64,000 nucleotides of DNA from Apostichopus japonicus (Eukaryota > Echinodermata > Holothuroidea > Aspidochirotida > Stichopodidae): contig NC_092570.1 in NCBI RefSeq assembly GCF_037975245.1, forward strand, positions 12,563,001-12,627,000. Direction: 5' to 3'. Under the pieces are notes generated by a model. It did no database searches and was not told where the DNA came from. It saw only the letters and a program-made list of their open reading frames with translations. Positions 10,837 through 43,700 of the stretch are shown in pieces. The stretch's first letter is position 1, and the number at the start of each line of letters is the position of its first letter. Made by a program: the position numbers and the translations under genes.

Positions 10837-12721
10837 GTAAAATGTATATTTACACTGTTAATTATGACACCAGGATGAAGACAAGCGGCGCTTATAGTAA
10901 TAATTAATAATAGTCATAAAGTATTTATTAGCACAGCCTTGCGCTTAAACCTAATTATATATCTAGTTTATAGTCTAATTATGCCTCAGGATGCACCATT
11001 TTTTCCGGGGGGGGGGCGGGAGGGGGATTTTCTGGGGGGGAAGGGAGGGGGAGAGGGGGCTGGGAGACCTCCAGACTTATTTACACGGTAGTCGCATATA
11101 GAAACAACCTCACATTCAACACCATCAATCGTAACATGTTGGATCTGCCTACAGCCCATCCATGAACTTGGTTCATGCCCTACTTAACTCAGTCGGGGGA
11201 ACTCTGCAATTTAGCTCAACCTTTGAAATCTTTTGCAGGTTACTAATGAAAAAATGTTATCCTCTTAAATGTTTTCTCATAAGTAGCTCGATTTTGTTTG
11301 CATCCTGGAATTTCGGTCGTCAACCATGTTCCGACACTAATTGATTTACCTATGAAGTTCTTTCTGTAGTGGGCAGGATATACCTAGGAATCCTACAATA
11401 AACAATTGACCATTGCCTCCCCATGTGCTTCATTCTGTGCGTGTGTATGGCCGTAAGATAGTGGTTACGATTGAGATGTAGGTTTCTATATCACTGAGTC
11501 AACGAGTGACTGTAAAGCTAGGGTGTGTGGATCGTTTGTCTATAGATTCCTGGCACAATAATTGGACGGCTAATTCTCTCGAAGTTTTGGCTGAATGCCC
11601 GACAAACAAATCAATGGCCAAATAATTATTTTGACGGAGAGTAACCGAGGGGATGGGGGTGGCACTCCCCCAGTGCTTTTTAGAATATATATATACTTTT
11701 TTTTTGTCTTCATTCAAGGAATGCCAAGTGAGAGATGCGACAATCCTGACTACGTCCCTACAATCTTTCATCTTGAGGAGAAGGAACCACCTGAACCAAA
11801 TCAGACCAGCTTACATAAATATTTTAATCTGCCAAAGAAAGAAAATGGTAGGTGAACTAGTCAGGTTTTTATTTCTGTTCATCCAGCGGACACCTCCAAA
11901 CTGTCTTTATATAACACAGAATTCCAGCGTTGAGAGTATAGGGTATATTTATATACATATATGCCAGTATATGGGTCACTGTCCTACGGTATACGGAATG
12001 GTGAATGGGGGATGGACGGGGAGAGAGAATATTGGCTGGGGACCGACAGTCTTGAAAAGTCGGTCCATTATTTGCACTTAATTGAATGATGTTGATATAA
12101 ACTGTACATTGATCCCCTCTCTGTGTATATAGGCCTACCTCATTCTCCTCTGTCAGCTTAGCCGATTCACATGCTAGTTTACAATACTATTTTACAGTAA
12201 TATTCAAATACAAAAAGCAATATAATTGCATTATTATACATTATTGAACCATGTTATACTATATGCAACAATATTATTGTGGATTTTATAATATGTTATT
12301 ATCGTACATTGTTATTGTATGATACTATTTTAATTGCGTGGTTAGCTCGTAAGCAGTTCTTCAGTATGGGTTGGTTGTACTCTACATTTTGCAATGAAGG
12401 ACTTTTTGTCTGATAATAGCTAAATATGAAGCAGAAATGTGAATTTGAGGGAGGATTTATAAGAAAGAGTGCTTGATAAATTGATACAAATTCATTTGCC
12501 ACATCAGAGTAGTAACGTTTCATAATAGTTGGTATTATTATTTTTTTTTTTCCATTTTAGGTGACAATGCTCAAGCCAGCATCGGTGAACAGACCTCTCG
12601 GTTAGAGGACCCTTGTCCAGGTGAAACCAAAGAACAAACAGTCGAGACCGTACATGAGGACATCGACGGACAAATTGATACAAATTCGTTGCCACTTCAG
12701 AGTAGTGACGTTTCAAAATAG
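10650..12721 (+). CDS. THAP-domain protein, 3 exons, 158 aa
   Basis: Exons are 10650-10836, 11719-11847 and 12561-12721, all joined in phase 1. The protein starts MPMQCSAFSC and has the complete THAP C2CH zinc module: C5, C10, C56 and H59, with the family's conserved P26, W38 and F60 and the closing NPDYVPTIF (71-79). THAP domains are zinc-dependent DNA-binding modules found in animal transcription regulators and P-element transposases. Here nothing transposase-like follows; the rest is an acidic, Ser/Thr/Pro-containing tail ending SSDVSK. ATG at 10650 is preferred over the in-frame ATG at 10599 because the THAP fold begins at MP. A downstream copy of exon 3 (12752-12887) could serve as an alternative end. 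The 98-bp array that follows may be 3' UTR; ATTAAA occurs near 13809. Confidence 0.88.
10925..11080. repeat. Dispersed repeat copy C with G-rich end
   Basis: Contains CACAGCCTTGCGCTTAAACC and GTCTAATTATGCCTCAGGAT followed by G-rich blocks (10-G, 8-G and 5-G runs) that could form G-quadruplexes. It lies in intron 1 of the THAP gene. Confidence 0.6.
11719..11847 (+). CDS. THAP gene exon 2
   Basis: The acceptor is TTTGTCTTCATTCAAG and the donor AATG|GTAGGT. It completes the THAP fold (PDYVPTIF) and adds an acidic linker ending NLPKKEN. Confidence 0.9.
12561..12721 (+). CDS. THAP gene exon 3, first copy
   Basis: The acceptor is TTTTTTTTCCATTTTAG. With the carried G it reads GDNAQASIGEQTSRLEDP and onward to SSDVSK and TAG at 12719-12721. 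This is the template of the array downstream. Confidence 0.8.
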
Positions 12722-12751
12722 TTGGTATTATTATTTTATTGTAGGTAACAA

Positions 12752-12887
12752 TGCTCAAGCCAGCATCGGTGAACAGACCTCTCGGTTAGAGGACCCTTGT
12801 CCAGGTGAAACCAAGGAACAACCAGTCCACACCGTACATGAGGACATCGACGGACATGTAGCATCGGTGAACAGACCTCTCGGTTAG
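12752..12887 (+). CDS. Duplicated copy of THAP exon 3, possible alternative terminal exon
   Basis: A second acceptor, TTATTTTATTGTAG, precedes a near-copy of exon 3 about 191 bp downstream of the first. In the same phase it reads GNNAQASIGEQTSRLEDP, runs into the next repeat copy in a shifted frame and stops at TAG (12885-12887). Whether it is used is unknown; a nonfunctional duplicate is equally possible. Confidence 0.45.
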
Positions 12888-13742
12888 AGGACCCTTGTCC
12901 AGGTGAAACCAAGGAACAACCAGTCCAAACCGTACATGAGGACATCGACGGACATGTAGCATCGGTGAACAGACGTCTCGGTTAGAGGACCCTTGTCCAG
13001 GTGAAACCAAGGAACAACCAGTCCAAACCGTACATGAGGACATCGACGGACATGTAGCATCGGTGAACAGACCTCTCGGTTAGAGGACCCTTGTCCAGGT
13101 GAAACCAAGGAACAACCAGTCCAAACCGTACATGAGGACATCGACGGACATGTAGCATCGGTGAACAGACCTCTCGGTTAGAGGACCCTTGTCCAGGTGA
13201 AACCAAGGAACAACCAGTCCAAACCGTACATGAGGACATCGACGGACATGTAGCATCGGTGAACAGACCTCTCGGTTAGAGGACCCTTGTCCAGGTGAAA
13301 CCAAGGAACAACCAGTCCAAACCGTACATGAGGACATCGACGGACATGTAGCATCGGTGAACAGACCTCTCGGTTAGAGGACCCTTGTCCAGGTGAAACC
13401 AAGGAACAACCAGTCCAAACCGTACATGAGGACATCGACGGACATGTAGCATCGGTGAACAGACCTCTCGGTTAGAGGACCCTTGTCCAGGTGAAACCAA
13501 GGAACAACCAGTCCAAACCGTACATGAGGACATCGACGGACATGTAGCATCGGTGAACAGACCTCTCGGTTAGAGGACCCTTGTCCAGGTGAAACCAAGG
13601 AACAGCCAGTCGAAACCGTACATGAGGACATCGACGGACATGTAGCATCGGCGAACAGACCTCTCGGTTAGAGGACCCTTGTCCAGGTGAAACCAAGGAA
13701 CGACCAGTCCAGACCGTACATGAGGACATCGCCGGACATGTA
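12763..13742. repeat. 98-bp tandem array derived from THAP exon 3
   Basis: About nine 98-bp units, 97-100% alike, each containing GGTGAACAGACCTCTCGG, CCTTGTCCAGGTGAAACC and CATGAGGACATCGACGGACA. These are the coding sequence of exon 3 (GEQTSRLEDPCPGE...). Since 98 is not a multiple of 3, successive copies cannot be read in one frame. The overlapping 85-residue minus-strand ORFs are artefacts of the array. Confidence 0.95.
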
Positions 13743-13744
13743 TA

Positions 13745-16700
13745 GACATGCAGAGGCAGAGAAATTTGTCTCAGTTGCGATCAGCGACATTATCTTAAAC
13801 CAAAAGCATTAAAGGGATTAAACTTCATTCTTTACTTAATTTGTCTTGTTGTAACGCCATGGAGGAGCTAGTTTGGGGTTTAATCACATATCCTTAATAT
13901 ATGTTAGCGTGCTTTGCCCCCTTTAGAGGTGGTAGTGGGGTGGGGGAAGGGGTCATTGATATATTGGGGCAGGGATAGGGAGATTGGAGGTCCCATACGG
14001 CACGTTCATGGTTTAGACACTGTCTCGCTCCAGAATTTTCAGTTATCATCCATAGTGTAACATGCCAGTAATATGTATTAGAGTAACGAGTGATTACACT
14101 TTGTGAGCTGAGTGCAATAACAAAATGGATGTAGGCCTCCTTTGAACATTAATGTGATGTATCTCTGTTCTGAACACGAAACATAACTTAAAGTACCCAC
14201 CGTGGGTTAAATAAATAATTTATTCCCTTTTTAAGTTCAATTGACTAAAATGAAAACACGAATAATGTAACGGGTAATTATTTTACTTTGTATTAATTAC
14301 TTCATTGACTGGAAGAGGATTTGGCAAAGCTGAAAGCAAATGACGGAATGACGTAATGAAAGTACTCCTTGCTAGACATACTTACACAAAAGGTATACAA
14401 AATATAGCATCAATATAGATTTATTTGCTAAAACATTTAGACTGGGCTGGTATCAGTAACATATATGCAAATTAAGATGCATACATGATTACGTCATTTC
14501 AAAAGATTCCAACATATTGCAATGGTTCTTATGACGATAATTTAGGTCAATGTCTAACAAGAGTCAATTGAACTTCATGTATTGTAAATACTGTAGTGAA
14601 AGCACATGACACATTGTATGCATACTAAACATTAAACAAGTTGACATCCCACTGATATAGAAACACGTAGGCCTAAATAACGAAATATCAACATTAATGC
14701 ACAATGGAAGAAAAATGTAACTATTCGATGAGTTTATTGGTCAAGGTTCTAGCATCGACAATGCGAAGACACTTTCACCCTTCATTAGGACCAAGCACCA
14801 CGTAATGGTATGTTGCGGAAACTACTTAGCATGGCTCTTCTGTTGCATAATCTATTTGCCAAAGCTCAGATATAGGCCTTGTATGTCGCGCGACGCCGTT
14901 CACTTACATACCTGCATAGGTTATAGAATTTCCAGCTAAACATGCAGTTACTTGTATTATCAGATCTGTTAACCCGTACATGGATGATTGATCGGAGGTG
15001 AAGAGTGATAGATGTGATGACGTCATACTTCACGTGACTGACGGATCAACTGCTGTGATACCGTCACTGTGAGGTTATAAACATATTTTGTTTGTAGGCA
15101 TACACACTGCACTATAGCATACACATTTTGGTCCATAAAAACGTCCTGAAATTGTAATTGCAGAATAGTATTCGTTATATATATTTACACTAAGGCATAT
15201 ATGCCTTTGATTTTGCGTCCTTAAGTAGAAAATTGCCTTAACAAAAAAAAAATGAAAATGCCTATAAACCCTGTCTGTTCCAATCTCGGTAAAAGTATAG
15301 CAAACGTTTAAACTACAAAATAAAGTTAGCAACAATAATTGACTGCAATATAAATACCACACAATTAAAGTAACGGTGATATGCTTCGAACGACATACCT
15401 AGTTCAATGCACGACAATGGTTAACCGTCCTGCACTAACACAAGTACCATGATATATATATATCAAAGCAGTGACGTGCAGTACATTTCAAAGCTGTGGG
15501 GGAGAGAGGGGGGGGCGTGTTTGAGTTAGGTAGGGCATGAACCTATATGGACGGGTGTTAACGGATGCAACATGTTACGAATGATGAATAGCCTTCCCGT
15601 GTAGGGGGTGGGGTATATGAAACTTTCAGAGTTTAGAGGTCAAATGTTGCCTTCTGAGGCATATTTAGACTGTAAATAAGATCTATAATTAGGTCTTACT
15701 GCTAAGCACCACCAATAAAAGTCGGCCGATAACGGGTGGCGGAGGAGTCGATGGAATGGTGCCGTTTTTTTCTTTATTCCGTTTTCACTATAGAGAAGTT
15801 TTTCCATATCGACGGTGTTCACAGTATAGGCCTTAAGTTCCTCGTTTAGTGCTTGAATACCTTGCAAAACGTTGTGAAAAATGGAAGTTTAACGCCCTTT
15901 GAAATAGTTTCACAATTTTATGATGTCTAACAATTTTGGGGTATGTAAGTCTCTGACAAAGGTTTTTGTTTGTAAGTCTGAATGCACAGAACTATATTGA
16001 TCTCCTATAGTTTATTAGCTCTCAGTTTTACCCCAAACAGCTAAACAAACTGATATAATAGAATGTCGCCCATTGCTCCATCAAGCTCAATGCATTCCTT
16101 CCCACTGATTTTCAACAATTAAGTTTTAGCTACTCTATAATAATAATAATAATTAAATTTCAAATCCTGGAAATAAGTTGAAGAGTCACAGACCGTATTT
16201 TGGAGTGAGGTAGGCGAGGCCCGACAGTCTGTAGAGAGGTTGCCTTCCATATAACAATGTATCGCCACTAGGGGTCTACGCAGGAGTGAGGTAGGCGAGG
16301 CCCACCGGTCTGTAGATGGGTTCCCTTATATATAACAATGTATTGCCACTAGGGGGCTATAGCTTAGAGTAAGGTAGGCGAGGCCCACCTGTCTGCAGAT
16401 GGGTTGCCTTCCATATAACAATGTATTGCCACTAGGGGGCTAGTAAGTAGTAAGGTGGGCGAGGCCCACCTGTCTGGATGGGTTAATTGCCTTCCATATA
16501 ACAATGTATTGCCACTAGGGGTCTAGTTTGGAGTGAGGCAGGCGAGGCCCCCTGCCTGGAGATGGGTTGCCTTCAATATAAAAATGTTTAGTCACTAAGG
16601 GTTAAATTACGATCTTATTCAGGTTACTTCATTTGTAAAGGTTCGTGAAGTCTTTGGTTGTAATTAATATTGATGCCTATAATGTCATATCGAATATTCA

Positions 16701-16790
16701 TAAGACACGTCTTTCACGATGGTGATGTTATTGCATAATTCCTGTTGTAAGTACATGTCAGTAACTGATATAACACTATAAAGTTGTAAT
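13745..16790. other. Gene-free stretch between the convergent THAP and ceramidase genes
   Basis: No supported exon. It holds the 81-bp minisatellite, a hAT-like left end near 15467 (CAGTGACGTGCAG followed by a G tract) and a TTTATT at 16011-16016, which on the minus strand is an AATAAA that could end the ceramidase transcript. AATAAA near 14209 could serve the plus strand. Confidence 0.5.
16200..16602. repeat. 81-bp minisatellite, 5 copies
   Basis: Units start GGAGTGAGGTAGGCGAGGCC and contain ATATAACAATGTATTGCCAC then TAGGGGGCTA. Copies are spaced about 81-82 bp and differ by point changes and small indels. The array begins about 190 bp past the ceramidase stop codon, so it may be in that gene's 3' UTR. 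Confidence 0.92.
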
Positions 16791-16791
16791 T

Positions 16792-37547
<20,756 letters not shown>

Positions 37548-39269
37548 TCTATACTCGGTAGTGTTTATGATGATATCTCAACGTCTTTACGCAGACTGGT
37601 TACTATTTATAATATTCAATAGACGGCGACTTCATTAAGTTAAGAGAATAAAGGATCTGCACAGCATACACGCTGCCCTATGGAGATAAACGCTCTCCAA
37701 TGTTCTCCCACAGTAATGCCGGGTACGACTGTCAGCTGCATAGATTGTTGTTAATTAGAGAGATTGGTCCCTGGTTGGAAGTTCAAGACGGATTTCACAC
37801 ATATCCAAAACAAGTTTCAAATCGCAGTGTATTAGTCATCCAGGCCGATGTTGACAAAATGTAGGAATAGTCAAAGACTGCGCTTAGCGTTCAATGATTT
37901 CTGAAATATGCCATATGATATGCATTACAACTGAAAGTAAAAGAGCAGTCCTCGTATTGTCTCCATACAGAATAGTTTGATAAAACGTCTCAGTGTAACA
38001 ATTTAACTAACATTCCTTTCAAGCAGGAAGTAGCTGCAGTGAAACTATACTCATTGTACGTTCTATTCAACGTTGACTTTGCATGTCCACAACCTCAGGT
38101 AAAACACGACTATATAAATGAATGTGAACAAAGTCAGTACTGTATGGATCTCCACAAGACTTGGTTACTTAGCGGAACTGCTACCAAATAGCATACATGT
38201 TAACTGTAAACAGTGGCAAAACAAAATTTTATTTTAGTAGATGTGCAAGTTTCAGAGAATTAACTGCTTGACTGAGTTTCACATATTTGAACACAAGGTA
38301 TTTACTCTGCAACAGACAATACTGTTGTGTGAGCTGCTACGCTGTTAAGTTGTGGGTTAGGCTTTTACATTGCGTGTTACAATAGTGCGATGAGTCCATT
38401 CTCGAAGGCTCAAGTTAATGTTTACACACAGAGCGCACACATATTGGAATTTGAACTTCAGATTATCAAGCGTTGTTAATCTGTATAATTATCAACTTAA
38501 TTAACGAACTGAGAGCAGCTCTGGTTGCTAAATGACTCATCTGGGCTATTTCCAGTAACCTTATCCGGAATCGTTGCAGGTATAGCAGAGAACTAGTTGT
38601 AGCCTATACTAACTTTAGCCGGTAATTAGATGACCAGATGTCCCCGATTTACGGGTACAGTCCCCGGGGTTTCTTGAGCCGTCCCCGGATTAAAAGTGTT
38701 GCCGGATATATCCCTGGATTCTATATGTACCGTCCCTGGAACATACACGAATATGTGCAAAGATCCTAAATAATTTCAATTTTACCCGTTGGACCTCCCA
38801 GTCGTATAGAGACAGTTTGAACTTCGGCATATAATCTAAGCTTGTATTGTTTACAGTAATGCTAACGTACATTTTCATGGCTCACATATAAAGGCAACCA
38901 AGATCATTGCATATTTTCATACAGCCTGCATTCACATGAAAGCATCATTTTATAGCCTACTTAGGCCTAGTGATGAACAATACGGCTTCAAATGTGACCT
39001 TCAAATGTGACCTTCAAGGTTTTGACATTGGATTTTATCTTGGGCAAAATATTCGTTGCCGGATGAAGTGTTCAAACCTTGAAGGTTTGAACATGTGAAA
39101 ATATATAGAACCCCCAAAACCCCAAGAGACCCTCAAAATGCCTTCATTTAAACATACAGTGTAGGTAATAAAACTTGATGTCAAGATAAGCGGGGGGGGG
39201 GGGGAGGGGGGGGTGTATGGGGAATGGATATGGTCAGCTTATTGTAGCGGGTTCTTACTTAATTTGTTA

Positions 39270-39480
39270 GGCAATTTATTACGCGGAGCCAATACTGTGT
39301 GTGATGGAGGGCCCCCCCCCCAATTAATTTTTTTTATTTATAATAATGTAGTTATTTGCGTGCAGACCTAATAATAGACCTAATTTGTAGCCTAAATATG
39401 CCCCATATATCTTACCATTTCACGTATAAATTCTTAAATTTTTGATGGCAGGGAGGACCCCAGATGACAACATGAAAGTC
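39270..39480. repeat. Dispersed repeat copy D
   Basis: Contains GACCTAATTTGTAGCCTAAA, TATGCCCCATATATCTTACC and GGGAGGACCCCAGATGACAA in the order seen in the other copies of this family (see 18840-19110). Confidence 0.6.
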
Positions 39481-39559
39481 GGCTTCTAACATCCTAGAGC
39501 CCATACTCCAGGTTTATTAAAATATCGGATTCTTCCCTGAAGTCCGTATAGTTCTGTCA

Positions 39560-40136
39560 GATCGTTAGGAGCCCGGTAGCCTATCCTGTACTATATGGGA
39601 GATCGTTAGGAGCCTGGCAGCCTATCCTGTACTATATGGGAGATCGTTAGGAGCCTGGTAGCCTATCCTGTACTATATGGGAGATCGTTAGGAGCCTGGT
39701 AGCCTATCCTGTACTATATGGGAGATCGTTAGGAGCCTGGTAGCCTATCCTGTACTATATGGGAGATCGTTAGGAGCCTGGTAGCCTATCCTGTACTATA
39801 TGGGAGATCGTTAGGAGCCCGGTAGCCTATCCTGTACTCTATGGGAGACCGTTAGGAGCCTGGTAGCCTATCCTGTACTGTATGGGAGATCGTTAGGAGC
39901 CTGGTAGCCTATCCTGTACTATATGGGAGATCGTTAGGAGCCTGGTAGCCTATCCTGTTCTCAGATAATGGAGATCGTTAGGAGCCTGGTAGCCTATCCT
40001 GTACTATACGGGAGATCGTTAGGAGCCTGGTAGCCTATCCTGTACTATATGGGAGATCGTTAGGAGCCTGGTAGCCTATCCTGTACTCTATGGGAGATCG
40101 TTAGGAGCCTGGTAGCATACCCTGTACTATTATGGG
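39560..40136. repeat. 41-bp minisatellite, about 14 copies
   Basis: The unit contains GATCGTTAGGAGCCTGGTAG and CCTATCCTGTACTATATGGG. Most copies are identical; one has a short insertion (TTCTCAGATAATGG near 39960). Confidence 0.96.
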
Positions 40137-41529
40137 GAATTATACTTGAAAGCTTAGGGGTGGCTGTGAAAATATCTTAAGTTAGTATACCAGTTAGCTC
40201 ATGGTACGTCAAGATATGTTAGGGCTGAAAGGCAGAACTAGGAGATTGCGACATAAAGGTATACGAATGGGGATGTGGTGGGGCGAGGGGAGAGTCCGGA
40301 TGGGATGGGGTGGGACTTGGCAGCTGTCGCATGCATAAGGGATATGTTCTCGAACTAGTTAGCAGTAGTTTCAGCATTTCGGTCGTTTTTTAATATAATG
40401 TGTGGATTGAAGTCATGACACGTGGTTGACCCCTGGCAATCCTAGTTACTGCGTCACCAGAACTTTCGTCTCATTAACGATGTTGAGGGGGTGGGGAGGA
40501 ATGGAGGGGTGTAAGGGGTACCTGGAATATTTTTCTGGAAAGGGTACCTAAAATATGTTCATCATCCATCCGTCGAATGTTACGCATGCAGAGACGACGG
40601 TCCCCATATATTTTGTTCGAATTCGGGGAACGGGTGGGTGAACGGGTTCGGGGGGGGGGGGAAGTGGAGACCCAGTTACCAGCGTTTCCCATTTGGCATA
40701 TATTTTGCATATTCATGAATCGTCAATGTTCGATGTAAACACATCAAGATGCATTTTCCAATCGTTTTATTTGCACTGAGAGACGCATGGTCCATTCGAT
40801 GCAGTTTATAACGTGATATATAGAAGTGCTGTCAGTTACATAAAAGGGTGTTGTGGTTTTATATTAATAATATATATCGCATAAATATATATTAAAGTCC
40901 ATCAAGCAAACAGAATATTCCTTTTGAATAAAAATAAAATAATTGTCCTAGACATACATGTACCAAACAAAACACAACTTTAAATTGATGTTTGCCAGTG
41001 TATAGATTGTAAAATATCAGAAACAGATTTATTATTGATTCGTTTCTCGATATAATAACGATCGTCCTGCTGGAGACGCTAGGTGGGGAAATTACCTTTG
41101 AGGAATATACACTCGCTTTCATTACTACGATCAATACTTTGACTTTATGAGTCATCATTGTTGATAACGCTATGCTATGCTATGATATGACGTGCACATT
41201 TAGTTTGAATGTTCTATTGAGATTGACGGAAAACACAAAATTAAGTAAACTCACTGATATATGTTTTACGCGGTAAGGCAATCAGTTTTCCGCCAAATAA
41301 TGGCATGATTAAATACAATTTGAACATTCTATAAAATTGATAAAATGTTTCAAACGTTGCACCTTCCTTGAGACATTGTATATAGCGCTACGTTATAATA
41401 GACAATCCTGTACCTCATATGCTTGGTGACCTATCACTTACTTTGTGCATGTTTATGGACCTGGACGTATATGTTTATCATTAACTGGTAACGTTGATGA
41501 CAAGACAATAACGCATGATTAAATGAGAA

Positions 41530-41782
41530 GTCTACAAATACCTGAGTTCGTTAAGTGGAATATTATTATTATTTAACTAAAGATGAAACACGGTCACCCA
41601 TTTATTGAAAGTGAAATGTTTCACATACTCAACGCTTTAAGCTTATTCGTGGGGCAAAAACAAGTACAAATACTTAAGTTTGTCATGTGGAATATTGTTA
41701 TTTATTGTTAAAATGAAACACAGTGACACACTTATTTTAAATGAAATGTTTCACATACTCAATGCATAAACTCGTTCGTGGA
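41530..41782. repeat. Two-copy direct repeat, about 125 bp
   Basis: TACAAATAC-T-AGTT, GTGGAATATT-TTAT, GATGAAACAC and GAAATGTTTCACATACTCAA occur twice in the same order. Confidence 0.85.
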
Positions 41783-41955
41783 GCCAATAATTACACGGCT
41801 GAAGTTACACTAATGATTACGGCATCGTTGCGTGTCACAGAACACCATAATTCACAACTAACTTTAAGTAACAGACAATTATAGTGCAATTCCCAGTAAG
41901 AACCCGATACCTCTCTTCTCATCGTAAACAGGCATACCTATATCTGGCTTTAAGC

Positions 41956-42000
41956 ATCGCTTCTCGGCCTTTTGTGTAGTATCTGTTCCCTTTCGAGGGG
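41956..42000 (+). pseudogene. U2 snRNA-like 5' end with internal deletion
   Basis: ATCGCTTCTCGGCCTTTTG matches the conserved first 19 bases of animal U2 snRNA. GTGTAGTATCTGTTC, the U2 segment with the branch-point-recognising GTAGTA, follows directly. About 11-12 bases normally between them are missing. The rest of U2, including the Sm site, is not recognisable; instead a series of other hairpins follows to 42119. This is a truncated U2 copy, a U2-derived repeat or a divergent structured RNA. Confidence 0.7.
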
Positions 42001-42036
42001 AATAGTAATGCACACCTGACGGTGATCACACAGTCA

Positions 42037-42119
42037 CAGTCCCGATGCAAGGGGACTGGGGTTGAGAGCGGATCAGTCGTTCGGTAGTTTGGTTTTCGTG
42101 CCCAGGTTCTTTCCTGGGC
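42037..42119 (+). other. Two perfect hairpins downstream of the U2-like segment
   Basis: CAGTCCC-8 nt-GGGACTG at 42037-42058 and GCCCAGG-6 nt-CCTGGGC at 42100-42119 each form perfect 7-bp stems. A third, TTCCC/GGGGAA, sits at 41985-42002 at the end of the U2-like match. Together they suggest a folded RNA, but no promoter or Sm site was found. Confidence 0.4.
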
Positions 42120-43139
42120 GACTTTTCCTTAAAAAAAGCATCGAAAGGCATATAGTCCTGCAATGACTCCTTCAGCCCCGACTGCTGTATGCAAAGTAGG
42201 CTATAGGTTAGGTACCGCATAGTAATTTCTGCTCGGAAGGTATTTGACAGTTTAGTTTGCAATTGTGTGCATTTAATAGTAACAGACCGTCTCAGAATTG
42301 TAAAACCTTATCTTGTGACATTCATGAAATGAAAATAGCAATAAAATGTTCTGTTTAAATACTGTTGTTAACAAGAGTTTGATCTAGCCGTATTATCCTT
42401 TAAAACAGGGACATTAGTGCCCTAAAATATCTACTAGAAAAATCTCAAGTCATCACCTATTCCGGAATCAAATATTTATCACCATTTTCAAGCATCCTAT
42501 TTGAAGTGACATCACTTTTGTTTTAGATTCCATATTAAAAGTGTCTTGAAATAATTGAGTAGATTGATCGTCTTGGAGTGCAGGACGATTGAAACCGCTT
42601 GTTGGTAATTTAGCTTTAGCGTGCCAAACAGCGTGACCTTTAACCTCCCTATATTAGCAATCTGTGTTTGTTTTTCTACTGAAATGTGTACAATAAACTC
42701 GCGTTATTTGGGCTGTAGCAGATCTCCAGTTAATCCATTAAAATAATACTTGCACTTCACGACCATTCAAACCAAACCAGATTTATTTGAAATACACACA
42801 TTGCTAAGCAACGAGGATTGCTAGTATTTTTCCTAGTTGGTAGAAAAAACGAAAGAATAACATACAGGAAACTATAGCTTTGCAGCTGCTAATCTTCATT
42901 TTTGGTTTCGATGATAATCGTAACCTATGCATTCATGCAGGCGGAGAGTCTGTGTATGTGTGTATGTAGGAGGTCCCAATCGGGGACAATTATTTTGTTA
43001 AAAAAGTCCCTGATTGGAAATGCATTGTTCAAAGGAGTCCCCGATTGGAAAACTTATTGTTATGGTTAGGGTCTAGGTGTCAAATACAAAAGAAAAGTCC
43101 CAGGTTAGTCCAAACATACCAGGGTGCGTGTGTGTGTGT

Positions 43140-43700
43140 GACGCCTCGCTTGTAAACACGATATCTCATGAAGGGTAGCTTGGACCAATCTAATATTTGG
43201 TGAATATGAATACCACGTTAGGTAGAAGAACCGTATTGTTTTGTGGGGAGGTCAAATAGTGAAAACCTTGTAAACACGATATCTCTAAGAGGTAAGCTTG
43301 GACCAATCTCATATTTCGTGAGTAGTTGGACCACATTCAGGAGCAAAATCCTATAGTTTTTTGTGGAGGTCAACGGTCATTTGAGGTCACAAGGGGTCAA
43401 ATTGTGTAAACCTTGTAAACACGATATCCCAAGAAGGAAAGCTTGGATGAATCTCGTATTTCTTGCGAAGGATGACCACATTGAGTTCAAGATCCCTATT
43501 GGTTTTGATGGAGGTTCAAGTCCATTTGGGGTCACCAGAGGTCAAATTGTGAAAACCCTGTAAACACGATAACTCAAGAAGGGAAGGTTGGACGAATCTC
43601 ATATTTAGTATGTAGTTGTGGCACGTTCAGTACAAGATTTTATTGAGGTCAATGGTCAGTTGGAGTCACCAGACGCCAAATTGTAGAAACCTTGTTTTAT
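43140..43700. repeat. Diverged tandem repeat of 120-145 bp with AGGTCA half-sites, about 4 copies
   Basis: Units start CTTGTAAACACGATATCTC, continue AAGCTTGGACCAATCTCATA and end with GAGGTCA-TGGTCA-TTTGGGGTCAC-AGAGGTCAAA-type text. Starts are near 43149, 43268, 43412 and 43557. The closing part of each unit is a cluster of AGGTCA or GGGTCA hexamers. Confidence 0.85.

Larger units (their letters stand above)
37548..41955. other. Gene-free stretch upstream of the ceramidase gene
   Basis: Presumably holds the ceramidase promoter at its left edge; no TATA box stands out. It also contains repeats of GTCCCCGG type (38640-38745), a dispersed-repeat copy (39270-39480), the 41-bp minisatellite and a two-copy repeat at 41530-41782. 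No exon was recognised. Confidence 0.5.

Noticed and set aside
12736-13729. Nine overlapping 85-residue minus-strand ORFs (MSSCTVWTGC...)
   Set aside because: They repeat at exactly 98 bp, the period of the array, and the plus strand shows the exon they derive from.
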